NCBI RefSeq assembly: GCF_025548535.1
Contig: NZ_JAJLQW010000004.1
Location: 124,001 to 188,000 of the forward strand
Length of the DNA: 64,000 nt
Reading direction: 5' to 3'
From: Undibacterium sp. Jales W-56
Lineage (GTDB): Bacteria > Pseudomonadota > Gammaproteobacteria > Burkholderiales > Burkholderiaceae_D
Shown here: positions 45,222-54,661 of the stretch, piece after piece
Position numbering within the stretch: the stretch's first letter is position 1
How the letters are laid out: the number at the start of each line of letters is the position of its first letter
Program-made: the position numbers and the translations under genes
Notes under the pieces: model-generated
Database searches by the model: none
What the model was told of the DNA's origin: nothing
What the model saw: only the letters and a program-made list of their open reading frames with translations

Positions 45222-46034
45222 TTGGCTGAATATTTACAAGATCGCAAGGCTGTCAGCATCCCGGGCCTGATCGAACAACGCCAGCAAGGCGACAAAATCA
45301 CCATGCTGACTTGCTATGACGCCAGCTTTGCCGCCTTGATGGATCGCTGCGGCGTCGAGATGTTGCTGATCGGCGATTCGCTCGGCATGGTATGCCAGGG
45401 ACACAATTCAACCTTGCCAGTCACCGTGCAGGATATCGCTTATCACACCGCGAGCGTCAGCCGCGGCAATAAGAGCGCGCTGGTGGTTGCCGATATGCCG
45501 TTCGGCAGTTATGCGACGCCTGAATCTGCCTTTAATAATGCGGTCCAGTTGATACAAGCCGGCGCGCAAATGGTCAAACTGGAAGGCGGCGCATGGCTGG
45601 CGCCGACGATTAAATTTCTGACCGAAAGAGCGGTACCGGTCTGCGCGCATCTCGGCCTGACACCACAATCCGTGCACCAGCTAGGCGGCTACAGAGTGCA
45701 GGGCAAAACCACTGCCGCGGCGGATTTGCTAAAAGCAGATGCCCAGAGTTTGCAGGCGGCAGGCGCCAGCGTCCTGGTGCTCGAAGCGATTCCTGCGGCT
45801 TTAGGCAAAGAAGTCACTAATTTGCTGGCGATACCGACCATCGGTATCGGTGCCGGCCCCGATTGCTCCGGCCAGGTATTGGTGATGCATGATCTGCTGG
45901 GGGTTTTCCCGGGACGCAAAGCGCGCTTTGTGAAAAATTTCATGGACGGACAAACCACGATTGATGCCGCTGTACAAGCTTATGTGGCGGCGGTCAAAGA
46001 CAAGTCCTTTCCCGCTCCGGAGCATTGCTTCTAA
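45222..46034 (+). CDS. panB: 3-methyl-2-oxobutanoate hydroxymethyltransferase
   Basis: First step of pantothenate synthesis, forming ketopantoate. The 270-residue protein begins at a TTG with a GGAG ribosome-binding site 8 bp upstream; the N-terminus reads [15 protein letters not shown]. Catalytic metal residues lie in [10 protein letters not shown] near 46 and MVKLEGG near 117, with [16 protein letters not shown] near 146 and [18 protein letters not shown] near 208. The decameric class length is normal. panC is not adjacent. Confidence 0.96.
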   Translation: MAEYLQDRKAVSIPGLIEQRQQGDKITMLTCYDASFAALMDRCGVEMLLIGDSLGMVCQGHNSTLPVTVQDIAYHTASVSRGNKSALVVADMPFGSYATPESAFNNAVQLIQAGAQMVKLEGGAWLAPTIKFLTERAVPVCAHLGLTPQSVHQLGGYRVQGKTTAAADLLKADAQSLQAAGASVLVLEAIPAALGKEVTNLLAIPTIGIGAGPDCSGQVLVMHDLLGVFPGRKARFVKNFMDGQTTIDAAVQAYVAAVKDKSFPAPEHCF

Positions 46035-46040
46035 ACGCGC

Positions 46041-46748
46041 ATGACGATCGGTGCCGCTGTCCACGATGCGTTTGGTTTGCTGTTCGCAGGTGACGGCACT
46101 CTGTGGCAAATCATCTGGGTATCGCTCAAAACCTCGCTCATCGGCCTGGGACTGGCAAGCGCGCCAGCCGTGGTGCTCGGCTACCTGATTGCCAGCCAGT
46201 CGTTTCGCGGACGGCGGCTGGTCATCTGGCTGGTGCAGGCGGCGTTGTCGCTGCCGACCGTATTGATCGGCCTGCTGCTGTATCTGTTATTGAGCCGCCA
46301 GGGCGCATTAGGAAGCTGGCACTGGCTGTTTTCGCAATCCGGCATTATCCTCGGTCAGGCTATCATCGCACTGCCGGTGCTGATCGCATTCACCCTGAGC
46401 GCAGTGCAGGCGGTCGATCCCAGATTGGCCGAAACGGCCTTCACTCTCGGCGCCAATCGCTGGCGCATTATGCTGACGGTGTTGCATGAAGTGCGTTTTG
46501 GCGTGTTTGCCGCCCTGATCAATGGCTTTGGGCGCGTCCTATCCGAGGTCGGTTGCGCCATGATGGTAGGCGGGAATATCGCCGGCGAAACCCGCACGAT
46601 CACGACCGCGATTGCCCTGGAAACCAGCAAAGGCGAATTCGCGCAGGGGATTGCCCTGGGGGTGGTCTTGATCAGCCTGGCCTTGCTGATGAATGCCGTT
46701 TTACTATTGTTGCAGGGCGATACGCACAATGCGGGAAGACTGAGGTGA
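46041..46748 (+). CDS. tupB: ABC transporter permease, tungstate/molybdate type (TupB-like)
   Basis: A 235-residue membrane permease with about five helices and the EAA-type loop ETAFTLGANRWRIMLTVLHEVR. FGRVLSEVGCAMMVGGNIAGETRTITTAIALETSKGEFA-type region (GRVLSEVGCAMMVGGNI) is characteristic of the TupB/WtpB tungstate importers. It begins 6 bp after panB and is followed by the ATPase gene. No substrate-binding protein gene (tupA) is present nearby. Confidence 0.86.
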   Translation: MTIGAAVHDAFGLLFAGDGTLWQIIWVSLKTSLIGLGLASAPAVVLGYLIASQSFRGRRLVIWLVQAALSLPTVLIGLLLYLLLSRQGALGSWHWLFSQSGIILGQAIIALPVLIAFTLSAVQAVDPRLAETAFTLGANRWRIMLTVLHEVRFGVFAALINGFGRVLSEVGCAMMVGGNIAGETRTITTAIALETSKGEFAQGIALGVVLISLALLMNAVLLLLQGDTHNAGRLR

Positions 46749-46753
46749 GCAAT

Positions 46754-47407
46754 ATGAGCAATCTGCTGAGCATGCAGGGTCTGCAAAAACAGCATGGCGA
46801 TAAGCGCCTGCTCGACATCGAGCATCTCAGCATCGCCAGTGCCAGCGCCTATGTGCTGACCGGCATTAACGGCGCAGGGAAAAGCTCGCTGCTGCGCATT
46901 CTGTGCGGACTCGATAAAGCGACTATCCGGCAGGCCAGTTTGTTTGGCAAAGCTATTCACTGGCCGCCCGCCGCACCCGTACTGCGCGACACCGTCGTCT
47001 ATGTGCACCAGCATCCGGTCATGTTCGCGGACACGGTCACTAGGAATATCGGCTATGGATTGAAATTGCGTGGCGGCGATCGGACCGAGCAAGCCGACGC
47101 GATACAGCAAGTCATGACTTGGGCCGGCATCAGCCATCTGGCAAAGCAGGCGGCTCAGACTTTATCCGGCGGTGAAAAGCAAAGAGTGGCACTGGCGCGC
47201 GCCAAAATTCTGCGGCCGAAATTATTACTGCTCGACGAACCGACCTCCAATCTGGACGGCGAAGCGAGAGAACAAGTGATTGCCCTGATCCCTGACCTGA
47301 TCAGGCAAGGCAGCAGCATCATCATGGTCTGCCACGACCGGGATTTAATCGCGCTACCCAATGTACAACGCTGGAAATTAAGGGACGGCAAGCTGGAAAC
47401 GCGCTAA
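46754..47407 (+). CDS. tupC: ABC transporter ATPase, tungstate/molybdate type (TupC-like)
   Basis: A 217-residue nucleotide-binding subunit. Start MSNLLSMQGLQKQHG is chosen because GAGGTG lies 6 bp upstream; a GTG at 46745 is the alternative. Walker A GINGAGKSSLL lies near residue 37, signature LSGGEKQRVALARA near 138 and Walker B LLLLDEPTS near 160. It is small and lacks the TOBE domain of ModC. It pairs with the permease 5 bp upstream. Confidence 0.88.
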   Translation: MSNLLSMQGLQKQHGDKRLLDIEHLSIASASAYVLTGINGAGKSSLLRILCGLDKATIRQASLFGKAIHWPPAAPVLRDTVVYVHQHPVMFADTVTRNIGYGLKLRGGDRTEQADAIQQVMTWAGISHLAKQAAQTLSGGEKQRVALARAKILRPKLLLLDEPTSNLDGEAREQVIALIPDLIRQGSSIIMVCHDRDLIALPNVQRWKLRDGKLETR

Positions 47408-47440
47408 ATCAAAATTCAGCGCCTAGCCTGCCAAGGCTCA

Positions 47441-48109
47441 TTATTCTTTAAACCGTGCCAGACTGGTTTCAAGATGCTGCGCCAGGGTATCGGGCGAATT
47501 AACCCGCATCCCCAGCTCACGCAACAAGCCGTCTTGCAGACCGTACACCCAGCCGTGGATAGTCAGATTCTGCGAGCGCTCCCAGGCGTCCTGCACGACT
47601 GTGGTCTGGCAAACATTGACGACTTGCTCAATCACATTCAGTTCGCACAGGCGATTGCTCTTTTCTCGCTCGGTATAGACATCACCGAGATACGCCTCAT
47701 GTTTCTGATGCACATCCTGCACATGACGCAACCAGTTATCCGCCAGACCGACGCGCCGACGCGTCAAGGCCGCATGTACGCCGGAACAGCCGTAATGGCC
47801 GCAAATGATGACATGCTTCACCCGCAGCACATCAATCGCAAACTGCAATACCGACAGGCAATTGAGGTCGGTGTGAACGACGACGTTCGCGATATTTCGA
47901 TGTACAAATAATTCACCGGGTAACAGGCCCAATAATTCATTGGCAGGGACGCGACTGTCAGAGCAGCCTATCCACAGATATTCCGGCGATTGCTGCGCCG
48001 CGAGTTTTTTAAAAAAATCAGCGTCCCTGGCATTGATTGCTGCAGCCCACTGACGATTATTCTGGAAAAGTTGCTCGGGAGAGAGGATGGATTGATCTTG
48101 TGTACTCAT
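47441..48109 (-). CDS. can: Beta-carbonic anhydrase
   Basis: Interconverts CO2 and bicarbonate. The 222 residues contain the zinc ligands in IGCSDSRVPANELLG near residue 50 (Cys, with Asp/Arg dyad) and CGHYGCSG near 105 (His, Cys). Length and EYGLxDG-like VYGLQDGLL segment fit the bacterial Can type. The ATG lies inside a 16-bp sequence identical to the end of the MITE at 26064, with only a weak ribosome-binding site. Confidence 0.95.
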   Translation of the reverse strand: MSTQDQSILSPEQLFQNNRQWAAAINARDADFFKKLAAQQSPEYLWIGCSDSRVPANELLGLLPGELFVHRNIANVVVHTDLNCLSVLQFAIDVLRVKHVIICGHYGCSGVHAALTRRRVGLADNWLRHVQDVHQKHEAYLGDVYTEREKSNRLCELNVIEQVVNVCQTTVVQDAWERSQNLTIHGWVYGLQDGLLRELGMRVNSPDTLAQHLETSLARFKE

Positions 48110-48122
48110 GTTAACAGGCCCT
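48107..48122. repeat. 16-bp copy of the MITE end at the can start codon
   Basis: CATGTTAACAGGCCCT is identical to 26048-26063, the terminal repeat of the 267-bp element. It covers the can ATG and the leader just upstream. No second terminal repeat is seen nearby, so it looks like a truncated remnant or a shared site. Confidence 0.7.
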
Positions 48123-48223
48123 GGTCCTTCATTTTCAACAAGCGTGATTTTAACCGAGAATTTCCTCTAAATCCGGATACCCTTAAAAACGGTAGGCCGA
48201 TTAAAAATCGCTCAGGACAAATC

Positions 48224-48263
48224 AAAAAGCGCGGCGAGTCAACTGACTGGCCGCGCTTTTTGC
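48224..48263 (-). terminator. Terminator after the chalcone-isomerase-like gene
   Basis: An 11-bp perfect stem, 48224-48234 with 48251-48261, ending in a T-run on either strand, with a short inner AGTC/GACT stem. It lies 55 bp beyond the stop of the gene at 48318 and upstream of can. Confidence 0.88.
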
Positions 48264-48317
48264 TCCATCTTATTTTGCCTGCCACATTGTTTAACAATGA
48301 TTTGGCAGCGCGAAAAG

Positions 48318-48932
48318 TTAGCGGTAACCGCTCTTATCTTCACCGGCATCCGCCAGCATGGCTTTTTTCAGCGAAGTATCGACCGGCTTTTCCCCCAGCC
48401 AGATACGCAACAGCGCATTATTGAAAGCGATATCCGGATACGGCTCGCCCAATTTTTTACCGTTTAAATAAAAAGTCGTTCCCACTCCCGGCACCCAGTC
48501 GGTCAGCATGATGTCGCCCTTTTTCAACTCAGGCACAGAGGCAAATAATTCACCCAAGCGCAGAAATTGCATGGTCAATTTAGACTTTTCAGCTTTATCC
48601 GTATTTTGTTGGATACCGGACATAAAGCCGCGACCAAATTCTTCATTGCTAAGATCGCGCAGCATGACAATCGTGACGCGTCTTGGCCCCGTGGTAGCCA
48701 AAACATCAGGCACTGTGGTCTTTTTACTCGGTAAATAAAGACCGGCCGCATAGACTTTAAAAATCGCTTTGTAGCGAATGCCTGCGCCATTTAATTTTAA
48801 ATCGGTATTCGCAAGATGGACTGTGTCTTCAAATTTCGCGCCTGCCACCTCGACCGTCGCTGCATGCGCGACCCAGCTTGCCGACGCGAACAATGCCGCG
48901 CACAACAAGCGTTTACTTGTATTCCAAATCAT
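48318..48932 (-). CDS. Chalcone isomerase-like periplasmic protein
   Basis: A 204-residue protein with a signal peptide (MIWNTSKRLLCAALFASASW to AHA) and a CHI-fold domain: VAGAKFEDTVHL, LNGAGIRYKAIFKVYAAGLYLPSKK, and SNEEFGRGFMSGIQQNTD. Bacterial chalcone isomerase-like proteins are usually non-catalytic, possibly fatty-acid binding. The start at 48932 has GGAG 6 bp upstream; the GGAG is itself within an upstream METN reading. Confidence 0.88.
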   Translation of the reverse strand: MIWNTSKRLLCAALFASASWVAHAATVEVAGAKFEDTVHLANTDLKLNGAGIRYKAIFKVYAAGLYLPSKKTTVPDVLATTGPRRVTIVMLRDLSNEEFGRGFMSGIQQNTDKAEKSKLTMQFLRLGELFASVPELKKGDIMLTDWVPGVGTTFYLNGKKLGEPYPDIAFNNALLRIWLGEKPVDTSLKKAMLADAGEDKSGYR

Positions 48933-49111
48933 ATTTGTCTCCATTAATTTTCTTTTTACCCTTATTTTCCGCACGGGCGTTTCATTATGCAATGCGAAGT
49001 TAGAGTAAGACGTCTAAGCGGCAGTGGTAAAAACAATTCGTTGCCGCCTCACCACAGTCTAAAGCTTACCTGAAATTAAGCATGAGATACGAACAGACAA
49101 AATTTGAACGT

Positions 49112-49140
49112 AAAAAAACCTGCCGGTTATCTGGCAGGTT
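49112..49140 (-). terminator. Terminator after dnaJ
   Basis: An 8-bp stem, AACCTGCC-type arms at 49117-49124 and 49133-49140, followed on the minus strand by seven T. It is 45 bp downstream of the dnaJ stop. Confidence 0.9.
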
Positions 49141-49184
49141 GAATGTCCAGGACATGATGTCTTGTCCTTTATCCGTACCCGGAT

Positions 49185-50306
49185 TTACTCGAAGAACTTT
49201 TTGACCTTATCCATCCAGGTCTTGCTTTGCGGATTATGTTTGGCGCCGCCTTCTACGGTGAGTTGCTCAAAATTGCGCAGCAGTTCTTTTTGTTTATCGG
49301 TCAACTTCACCGGCGTCTCAATCACCACGTGGCAAAACAAATCGCCAGCGTAACCCGAACGCACCCCCTTCACACCCTTGCTACGCAAACGGAAAGTTTT
49401 ACCTGATTGCGTACCTTCCGGGATCGTGAATGAAGCTTTACCGCTTAAGGTAGGGACTTCAATATCGCCGCCCAGCGCCGCTTTCACGAAGGAGATCGGC
49501 ATTTCGCAATGCAAATCATCACCTTCGCGCTGGAACACCGGATGTTGCTTGATATGGATTTCCACATACAGATCGCCGGGAGGACCGCCGTTCACACCTG
49601 GTTCGCCATTGCCCGATGAGCGGATACGCATGCCATCGTCAATCCCTGCCGGTATTTTGACTTCCAGTGTCTTGTTGCGCTTGATGCGGCCGACGCCGGA
49701 ACAACTGGGACAAGGATCAGGAATCATCTTGCCTGTGCCGTGACACTTAGGGCAGGTTTGCTGAATACTGAACAGGCCTTGCTGCATACGTACCTGACCG
49801 TGACCACCGCAAGTGCTGCATGTAACAGGCTGTGTGCCGGGTTTAGCGCCGGAACCGTGGCAGGTATCGCATTCATCCCAACTTGGCACACGTATCGTCG
49901 TATCGAATCCGTTCGCCGCCTGCTCTAAACTGATTTCCAGGTTGTAGCGTAAATCGGCGCCGCGATACACTTGCGGACCGCCGCTGCGGCTACGGCCGCC
50001 ACCGAAAATATCGCCAAAAATATCGCCGAAAGCATCGGCAAAACCAGCGCCGCCACCGCCTCCGCCGCCGCCCATATTCGGGTCAACGCCCGCGTGTCCG
50101 TAGCGATCATAGGCATCGCGCTTTTGCGCATCGGACAGAATCTCGTAGGCTTCTTTCGCCTCCTTGAATTTCTCTTCCGAGGTCTTGCTATCCGGATTGC
50201 GGTCCGGATGGTATTTCATCGCCAGCTTGCGATATGCTTTTTTGATTTCATCTTCCGCGGCGTTTTTTGCTACACCCAGAATTTCGTAAAAATCACGCTT
50301 CGCCAT
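49185..50306 (-). CDS. dnaJ: Chaperone DnaJ
   Basis: DnaK co-chaperone. The 373 residues have the J domain with HPD near residue 33, a Gly-rich linker ([13 protein letters not shown]), and four CxxCxGxG zinc repeats: [24 protein letters not shown] and CPSCSGVG near 138-198. Two C-terminal beta domains follow. It lies 112 bp downstream of dnaK with an intervening hairpin. Confidence 0.98.
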   Translation of the reverse strand: MAKRDFYEILGVAKNAAEDEIKKAYRKLAMKYHPDRNPDSKTSEEKFKEAKEAYEILSDAQKRDAYDRYGHAGVDPNMGGGGGGGGAGFADAFGDIFGDIFGGGRSRSGGPQVYRGADLRYNLEISLEQAANGFDTTIRVPSWDECDTCHGSGAKPGTQPVTCSTCGGHGQVRMQQGLFSIQQTCPKCHGTGKMIPDPCPSCSGVGRIKRNKTLEVKIPAGIDDGMRIRSSGNGEPGVNGGPPGDLYVEIHIKQHPVFQREGDDLHCEMPISFVKAALGGDIEVPTLSGKASFTIPEGTQSGKTFRLRSKGVKGVRSGYAGDLFCHVVIETPVKLTDKQKELLRNFEQLTVEGGAKHNPQSKTWMDKVKKFFE

Positions 50307-50346
50307 CTCTTTGCACCTTGTTTTATATCAGCGAATTAAGCAAAAA

Positions 50347-50388
50347 CGCCGAGCAGGGAAATCGCGACTACGATCAACCTGCCCGGCG
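50347..50388 (-). terminator. Hairpin between dnaK and dnaJ
   Basis: On the minus strand CGCCGGGCAGG (50378-50388) pairs with CCTGCTCGGCG (50347-50357, one G-U pair), followed by five T. It probably reduces read-through so that DnaJ is made in lower amount than DnaK. Confidence 0.75.
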
Positions 50389-50418
50389 AGTCTTGGCGGG
50401 GATTGCCCGCCGGACTAA

Positions 50419-52353
50419 TTACTTACCGTCTTTGACTTCTTTGAAGTCTGCATCGACAACGTCGTCATCTTTTGCATGTGCGTCAGCTGCGCCGGCACCT
50501 GCTGCGCCGCCCGCTGCCGCTTGCTGGGCTTGCATGTCGGCATAGACTTTTTCACCCAGTTTTTGAGACGCTGTAGACAGGGCGCCGATCTTGGTATCGA
50601 TCTCGGCCTTGTCGCCATTCTTCAGAATATCTTCCAAATCCTTGATGGCGGCTTCGATTTTTTCTTTCTCGCCAGCTTCTAGCTTGTCGCCATGTTCGCT
50701 CAGGGCTTTTTTGGTGGAGTGAATCAAGGCATCGCCTTGATTGCGGGACTCAGCCAATTCCTTGACTTTTTTGTCTTCTTCCGCGTTCAATTCCGCATCT
50801 TTCACCATTTTTTGAATTTCTTCTTCCGTCAAACCGGAGTTTGCCTTAATGGTGATTTTGTTCTCTTTACCGGTTGCCTTGTCTTTTGCACCTACGTGCA
50901 AGATACCATTCGCGTCGATATCGAATGTCACTTCGATCTGCGGTGTGCCGCGTGACGCTGGCGGAATGCCTTCCAGATTGAATTCGCCCAGACCCTTATT
51001 ACGCGCTGCGATTTCACGCTCGCCTTGGTAGACCTTGATGGTTACCGCAGGCTGATTGTCATCAGCAGTCGAAAATACCTGGCTGAACTTGGTCGGGATC
51101 GTGGTGTTCTTTTGAATCATCTTGGTCATCACGCCACCCAGGGTTTCAATACCCAGAGACAATGGCGTCACATCCAGCAGCAACACGTCTTTGCGATCGC
51201 CAGACAAGACCGAGCCTTGAATCGCTGCGCCAACGGCAACGGCTTCATCGGGATTCACGTCTTTACGCGGTTCTTTACCGAAGAATTCTTTGACCAATTC
51301 CTGGACTTTTGGCATGCGTGTCATACCGCCGACCAGGATCACGTCATCGATGTCAGAGGTTTTTACGCCCGCATCTTTGATCGCCATACGGCATGGTTCC
51401 ATGGTTTTCTGGATCAGTTCTTCGACCAGCGCTTCCAGCTTGGCACGCGTGATTTTCAAATTCAAATGCACCGGTGCGCCGTTCGCCATGGCGATGTACG
51501 GCTCATTGATTTCTGTTTGCTGTGAACTGGACAATTCAATCTTGGCGCGTTCTGCAGACGCTTTGATACGTTGCAAAGCGATAGGATCTTTGGACAAGTC
51601 CAGGCCATTGATTTTTTTGAATTCGTCGATGATGTAGTCGATGATGCGCTGGTCGAAATCTTCACCGCCCAGGAAAGTATCGCCGTTGGTGGACAAGACT
51701 TCGAATTGCATTTCGCCATCAACGTCGGCGATTTCGATAATGGATACGTCAAACGTACCGCCGCCCAGGTCATACACCGCAATCTTGCGATCGCCTTTTT
51801 CTTTTTTGTCCAGACCAAATGCCAAAGCCGCTGCAGTTGGTTCGTTGATGATGCGTTTGACGTCGAGACCGGCAATACGGCCTGCATCTTTGGTAGCCTG
51901 ACGCTGCGCATCGTTGAAATAGGCCGGAACAGTAATGACGGCTTCGGTGACTTCTTCGCCGAGGTAGTCTTCGGCAGTTTTCTTCATTTTGCGCAAAACT
52001 TCCGCAGAAATTTGTGGCGGTGCCAAACGCTTGTCGCGCACGGAAACCCATGCATCGCCGTTGTCTGCCTTGGAAATGGTATAAGGCATCAGACCGATGT
52101 CTTTTTGCACTTCTTTTTCATCGAACTTACGGCCGATCAGGCGCTTTACCGCAAACAAGGTATTTTTTGGATTGGTTACTGCCTGACGCTTGGCAGAAGC
52201 GCCGACCAAGATCTCGCCGTCTTCCTGATAAGCAATGATAGACGGCGTAGTGCGCGCGCCTTCTGCATTCTCGATGACCTTAGGCTGGCCGCCTTCCATA
52301 ATAGCGACGCAAGAATTGGTGGTACCCAAATCAATACCGATCATTTTTCCCAT
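50419..52353 (-). CDS. dnaK: Chaperone DnaK (Hsp70)
   Basis: ATP-dependent protein-folding chaperone. The 644-residue protein shows [16 protein letters not shown] at the N-terminus, [14 protein letters not shown] near 197, VGGMTRMP near 340, the [14 protein letters not shown] linker near 390, and the C-terminal [11 protein letters not shown] tail. Length is normal. A sigma-32 promoter precedes it, in addition to that of grpE. Confidence 0.98.
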   Translation of the reverse strand: MGKMIGIDLGTTNSCVAIMEGGQPKVIENAEGARTTPSIIAYQEDGEILVGASAKRQAVTNPKNTLFAVKRLIGRKFDEKEVQKDIGLMPYTISKADNGDAWVSVRDKRLAPPQISAEVLRKMKKTAEDYLGEEVTEAVITVPAYFNDAQRQATKDAGRIAGLDVKRIINEPTAAALAFGLDKKEKGDRKIAVYDLGGGTFDVSIIEIADVDGEMQFEVLSTNGDTFLGGEDFDQRIIDYIIDEFKKINGLDLSKDPIALQRIKASAERAKIELSSSQQTEINEPYIAMANGAPVHLNLKITRAKLEALVEELIQKTMEPCRMAIKDAGVKTSDIDDVILVGGMTRMPKVQELVKEFFGKEPRKDVNPDEAVAVGAAIQGSVLSGDRKDVLLLDVTPLSLGIETLGGVMTKMIQKNTTIPTKFSQVFSTADDNQPAVTIKVYQGEREIAARNKGLGEFNLEGIPPASRGTPQIEVTFDIDANGILHVGAKDKATGKENKITIKANSGLTEEEIQKMVKDAELNAEEDKKVKELAESRNQGDALIHSTKKALSEHGDKLEAGEKEKIEAAIKDLEDILKNGDKAEIDTKIGALSTASQKLGEKVYADMQAQQAAAGGAAGAGAADAHAKDDDVVDADFKEVKDGK

Positions 52354-52429
52354 GATATTTCCCTTTTAGTTTAATTATTTGATATTTATTGAGCTGCTTT
52401 ACTGTGGAATTGCCGCTCTGTTGTTCTGG

Positions 52430-52457
52430 ATATAGGGCAAAAACCCCGAGTTTCAAG
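52430..52457 (-). promoter_or_regulatory. Sigma-32 heat-shock promoter of dnaK
   Basis: On the minus strand CTTGAAA, 13-bp spacer, CCCTATAT, matching the RpoH consensus CTTGAAA-N11-16-CCCCATNT. It lies in the grpE-dnaK gap about 77 bp before the dnaK ATG. Confidence 0.85.
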
Positions 52458-52487
52458 CATTTTTTATCGTTTTTTTGCCTGTTTTTG

Positions 52488-53051
52488 CTATTTTCCTTGC
52501 GCCACAGTAATCAATGCTGGTCGCAACAAGCGGTCTGCGATCGTATAGCCTTTTTGCAAGACGGTCACCACGGTATTCGCCTCTTGCTCTGCAGGCACCA
52601 TGGAAATTGCCTGGTGCTTAGCCGGGTCTAATTTTTCACCCTGAACAGGATTAATTTCAAGCAAGCGGTTTTTTTCAAAAGCAGAACTCAGTTGCTTCAG
52701 GGTCATCTCTACCCCTTCCTTCAGCGATTCTATCGAGGGTGTTTCCAGTTTTAACGCCATTTCCAAACTATCTTTGACGGGCACCATTGCCTCGGCAAAA
52801 CCTTCTATCGCAAATTTATGTGCTTTAGCAATGTCCTCCTGAGCGCGGCGACGGATATTCTCCCCCTCGGCCTTAGCGCGCATAAACGCATCCTGCAGCT
52901 CCGATACTTTGGCTTCGAGTTGCGCCAGCGTATCGCTTGCAACGGTTTCAGTCAGGTCGGCTACCTGTGCTGTATCAGTCACAGTCTCTGTCGCGGGCAC
53001 TGCGGTTTCTTCTGCATCCATGTTTTCTACAGGTTTTTCTTGGTCTTGCAT
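52488..53051 (-). CDS. grpE: Nucleotide exchange factor GrpE
   Basis: Releases ADP from DnaK. The 187 residues have an acidic disordered N-terminus, a long coiled-coil ([32 protein letters not shown]), and the C-terminal beta domain with [16 protein letters not shown] and [21 protein letters not shown], where the GrpE signature lies. Preceded by a strong sigma-32 promoter. hemH, often between grpE and dnaK in relatives, is absent. Confidence 0.97.
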   Translation of the reverse strand: MQDQEKPVENMDAEETAVPATETVTDTAQVADLTETVASDTLAQLEAKVSELQDAFMRAKAEGENIRRRAQEDIAKAHKFAIEGFAEAMVPVKDSLEMALKLETPSIESLKEGVEMTLKQLSSAFEKNRLLEINPVQGEKLDPAKHQAISMVPAEQEANTVVTVLQKGYTIADRLLRPALITVAQGK

Positions 53052-53086
53052 TGTTTATCTCCAAATCAAATTACACATCTTTATGG

Positions 53087-53114
53087 AAATGGGGGGTAAC
53101 CATACCATTTCAAG
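53087..53114 (-). promoter_or_regulatory. Sigma-32 heat-shock promoter of grpE
   Basis: On the minus strand CTTGAAA, 13-bp spacer, CCCCATTT, a near-perfect RpoH promoter, giving a short leader of about 30 nt before the grpE ATG. Confidence 0.92.
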
Positions 53115-53323
53115 GGGTATTCATGAACTTTTTCGGGATTTAGTTCGACAGGCCAAGCTGGCACAGACAATATGCTAACGAATTAGACATTTCGTTACAA
53201 ATTTTACATGATCCGTATCTGGTAAATCAGAAGAAAACTACTACCATTACATATGAGATCCATGAGTTAAAAGTCAACCTGACCCTGGATTACTCCTACC
53301 AGCTCATTTAGGAGGCAATTAAA

Positions 53324-53410
53324 ATGAAACTGTCACTCATCTCTATCGTTGTTTGCGCGTACACCCTGATCGTGGTGGCATGGATCTGTATGTCGCAAGC
53401 AAATATTTAG
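53324..53410 (+). CDS. Putative 28-residue single-helix membrane protein
   Basis: A short ORF reading MKLSLISIVVCAYTLIVV and ending AWICMSQANI. It starts at an ATG 8 bp after a perfect AGGAGG ribosome-binding site. The residues form one transmembrane helix with a Lys at residue 2 and a short polar tail. It lies in the 539-bp gap between the grpE promoter and rfbB (53052-53590). I do not recognise a family. Candidates include a small subunit-type or toxin-like peptide. The strong initiation signal makes translation plausible. Confidence 0.6.
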   Translation: MKLSLISIVVCAYTLIVVAWICMSQANI

Positions 53411-53495
53411 CGTTCATCTGGACGAATAACTGAACCATTCCCCCGACGCTTTACCGCGCAGTTGCTCTCCGCTGGCAAATCCGCGGATCGCGTTT

Positions 53496-53522
53496 GTAAA
53501 TGTAAATTACGCTTACAGTTAC
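53496..53522 (+). promoter_or_regulatory. Dyad-symmetric operator-like site upstream of rfbB
   Basis: GTAAATGTAA (53496-53505), 7-bp spacer, TTACAGTTAC (53513-53522): arms pair at 9 of 10 positions. It lies about 70-95 bp before the rfbB start, where a regulator of the O-antigen operon could bind. The regulator is unknown. Confidence 0.55.
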
Positions 53523-53590
53523 GATAAACACCCCTTGTGGCGTAAAATTGTGCTTTTTTCGTATGCGATTTTCGCAAAAGGAACACAAGC

Positions 53591-54661
53591 ATGATTTTCG
53601 TCACAGGTGGTGCGGGTTTTATTGGTGCTAATTTCGTACTCGATTGGCTGGCGCAAAGCGATGAGCCTGTCATCAATTTCGACAAACTCACGTATGCTGG
53701 CAATTTGAGCAATCTCGTCAGCTTGCAAAACGATCAACGGCACATTTTTGTCCAGGGCGACATCAATGACGGCGCTAAAGTAGCAGAATTACTGTCGCAA
53801 TACCAACCTCGTGCAATTGTGCATTTTGCCGCAGAAAGTCATGTAGATCGCTCTATTCACGGGCCCGCCGCTTTTGTTACGACCAATATCAACGGTACTT
53901 TTAGCCTGCTTGAAGCAACTAAAGCCTATTGGCAAAACCTGCCGGAACCTGAAAAATCCGCATTCCGCTTCCTGCATGTCTCCACCGATGAGGTGTACGG
54001 TACGCTGAGCGCCGAGGATCCGCCGTTTTCAGAAACCACCGCCTATGCGCCGAATAGCCCCTACTCTGCGTCCAAGGCGGCATCGGATCATCTGGTGCGC
54101 GCTTACCATCACACCTACGGACTACCGACGCTGACCACCAATTGCTCGAATAACTACGGTGCTTACCACTTCCCGGAAAAACTGATTCCCTTAATGATCA
54201 CCAATGCCCGTGCCGGCAAGGATTTACCAGTGTACGGCGACGGCATGCAAGTGCGCGACTGGCTGTATGTCAACGATCATTGCTCGGCCATTCGCCGCGT
54301 GCTGGAAGGTGGCCGGGTCGGTGAAACCTACAATGTCGGTGGCTGGAATGAACAGAGCAATTTGAGCGTGGTGCACATCCTGTGCGACCTGCTTGACCAA
54401 TTGCAACCGAAGGCCAATGGCAACTACCGCGACCAGATCAAACACGTGACCGACAGGCCGGGCCATGACCGTCGCTATGCAATCGATGCGCGCAAGATAG
54501 AAAAAGAACTGGGCTGGAAGCCGGCAGAAACCTTTGAAACCGGTCTGCGTAAAACCGTGGAATGGTATCTGGCCAACGATGCCTGGGTCAGCCAGGTGCA
54601 GTCCGGCGATTACCTGAAATGGGTCAACCTGCAATACAACAACAGCGCGGAGGTGGTGTAA
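53591..54661 (+). CDS. rfbB: dTDP-glucose 4,6-dehydratase
   Basis: Forms dTDP-4-keto-6-deoxyglucose, the branch point for rhamnose and 3-amino sugars. The 356 residues have [17 protein letters not shown] at the start, the active site STDEVYG near 133 with [10 protein letters not shown] near 158, and [18 protein letters not shown]. Standard length. Its stop overlaps the rfbA start by one base. First gene of the O-antigen operon on the plus strand. Confidence 0.97.
   Translation: MIFVTGGAGFIGANFVLDWLAQSDEPVINFDKLTYAGNLSNLVSLQNDQRHIFVQGDINDGAKVAELLSQYQPRAIVHFAAESHVDRSIHGPAAFVTTNINGTFSLLEATKAYWQNLPEPEKSAFRFLHVSTDEVYGTLSAEDPPFSETTAYAPNSPYSASKAASDHLVRAYHHTYGLPTLTTNCSNNYGAYHFPEKLIPLMITNARAGKDLPVYGDGMQVRDWLYVNDHCSAIRRVLEGGRVGETYNVGGWNEQSNLSVVHILCDLLDQLQPKANGNYRDQIKHVTDRPGHDRRYAIDARKIEKELGWKPAETFETGLRKTVEWYLANDAWVSQVQSGDYLKWVNLQYNNSAEVV

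Noticed and set aside
47408..47440. Short hairpin AGCCT/AGGCT between tupC and can
   Set aside because: Only 5 bp stem and no T-run, too weak to call a terminator.
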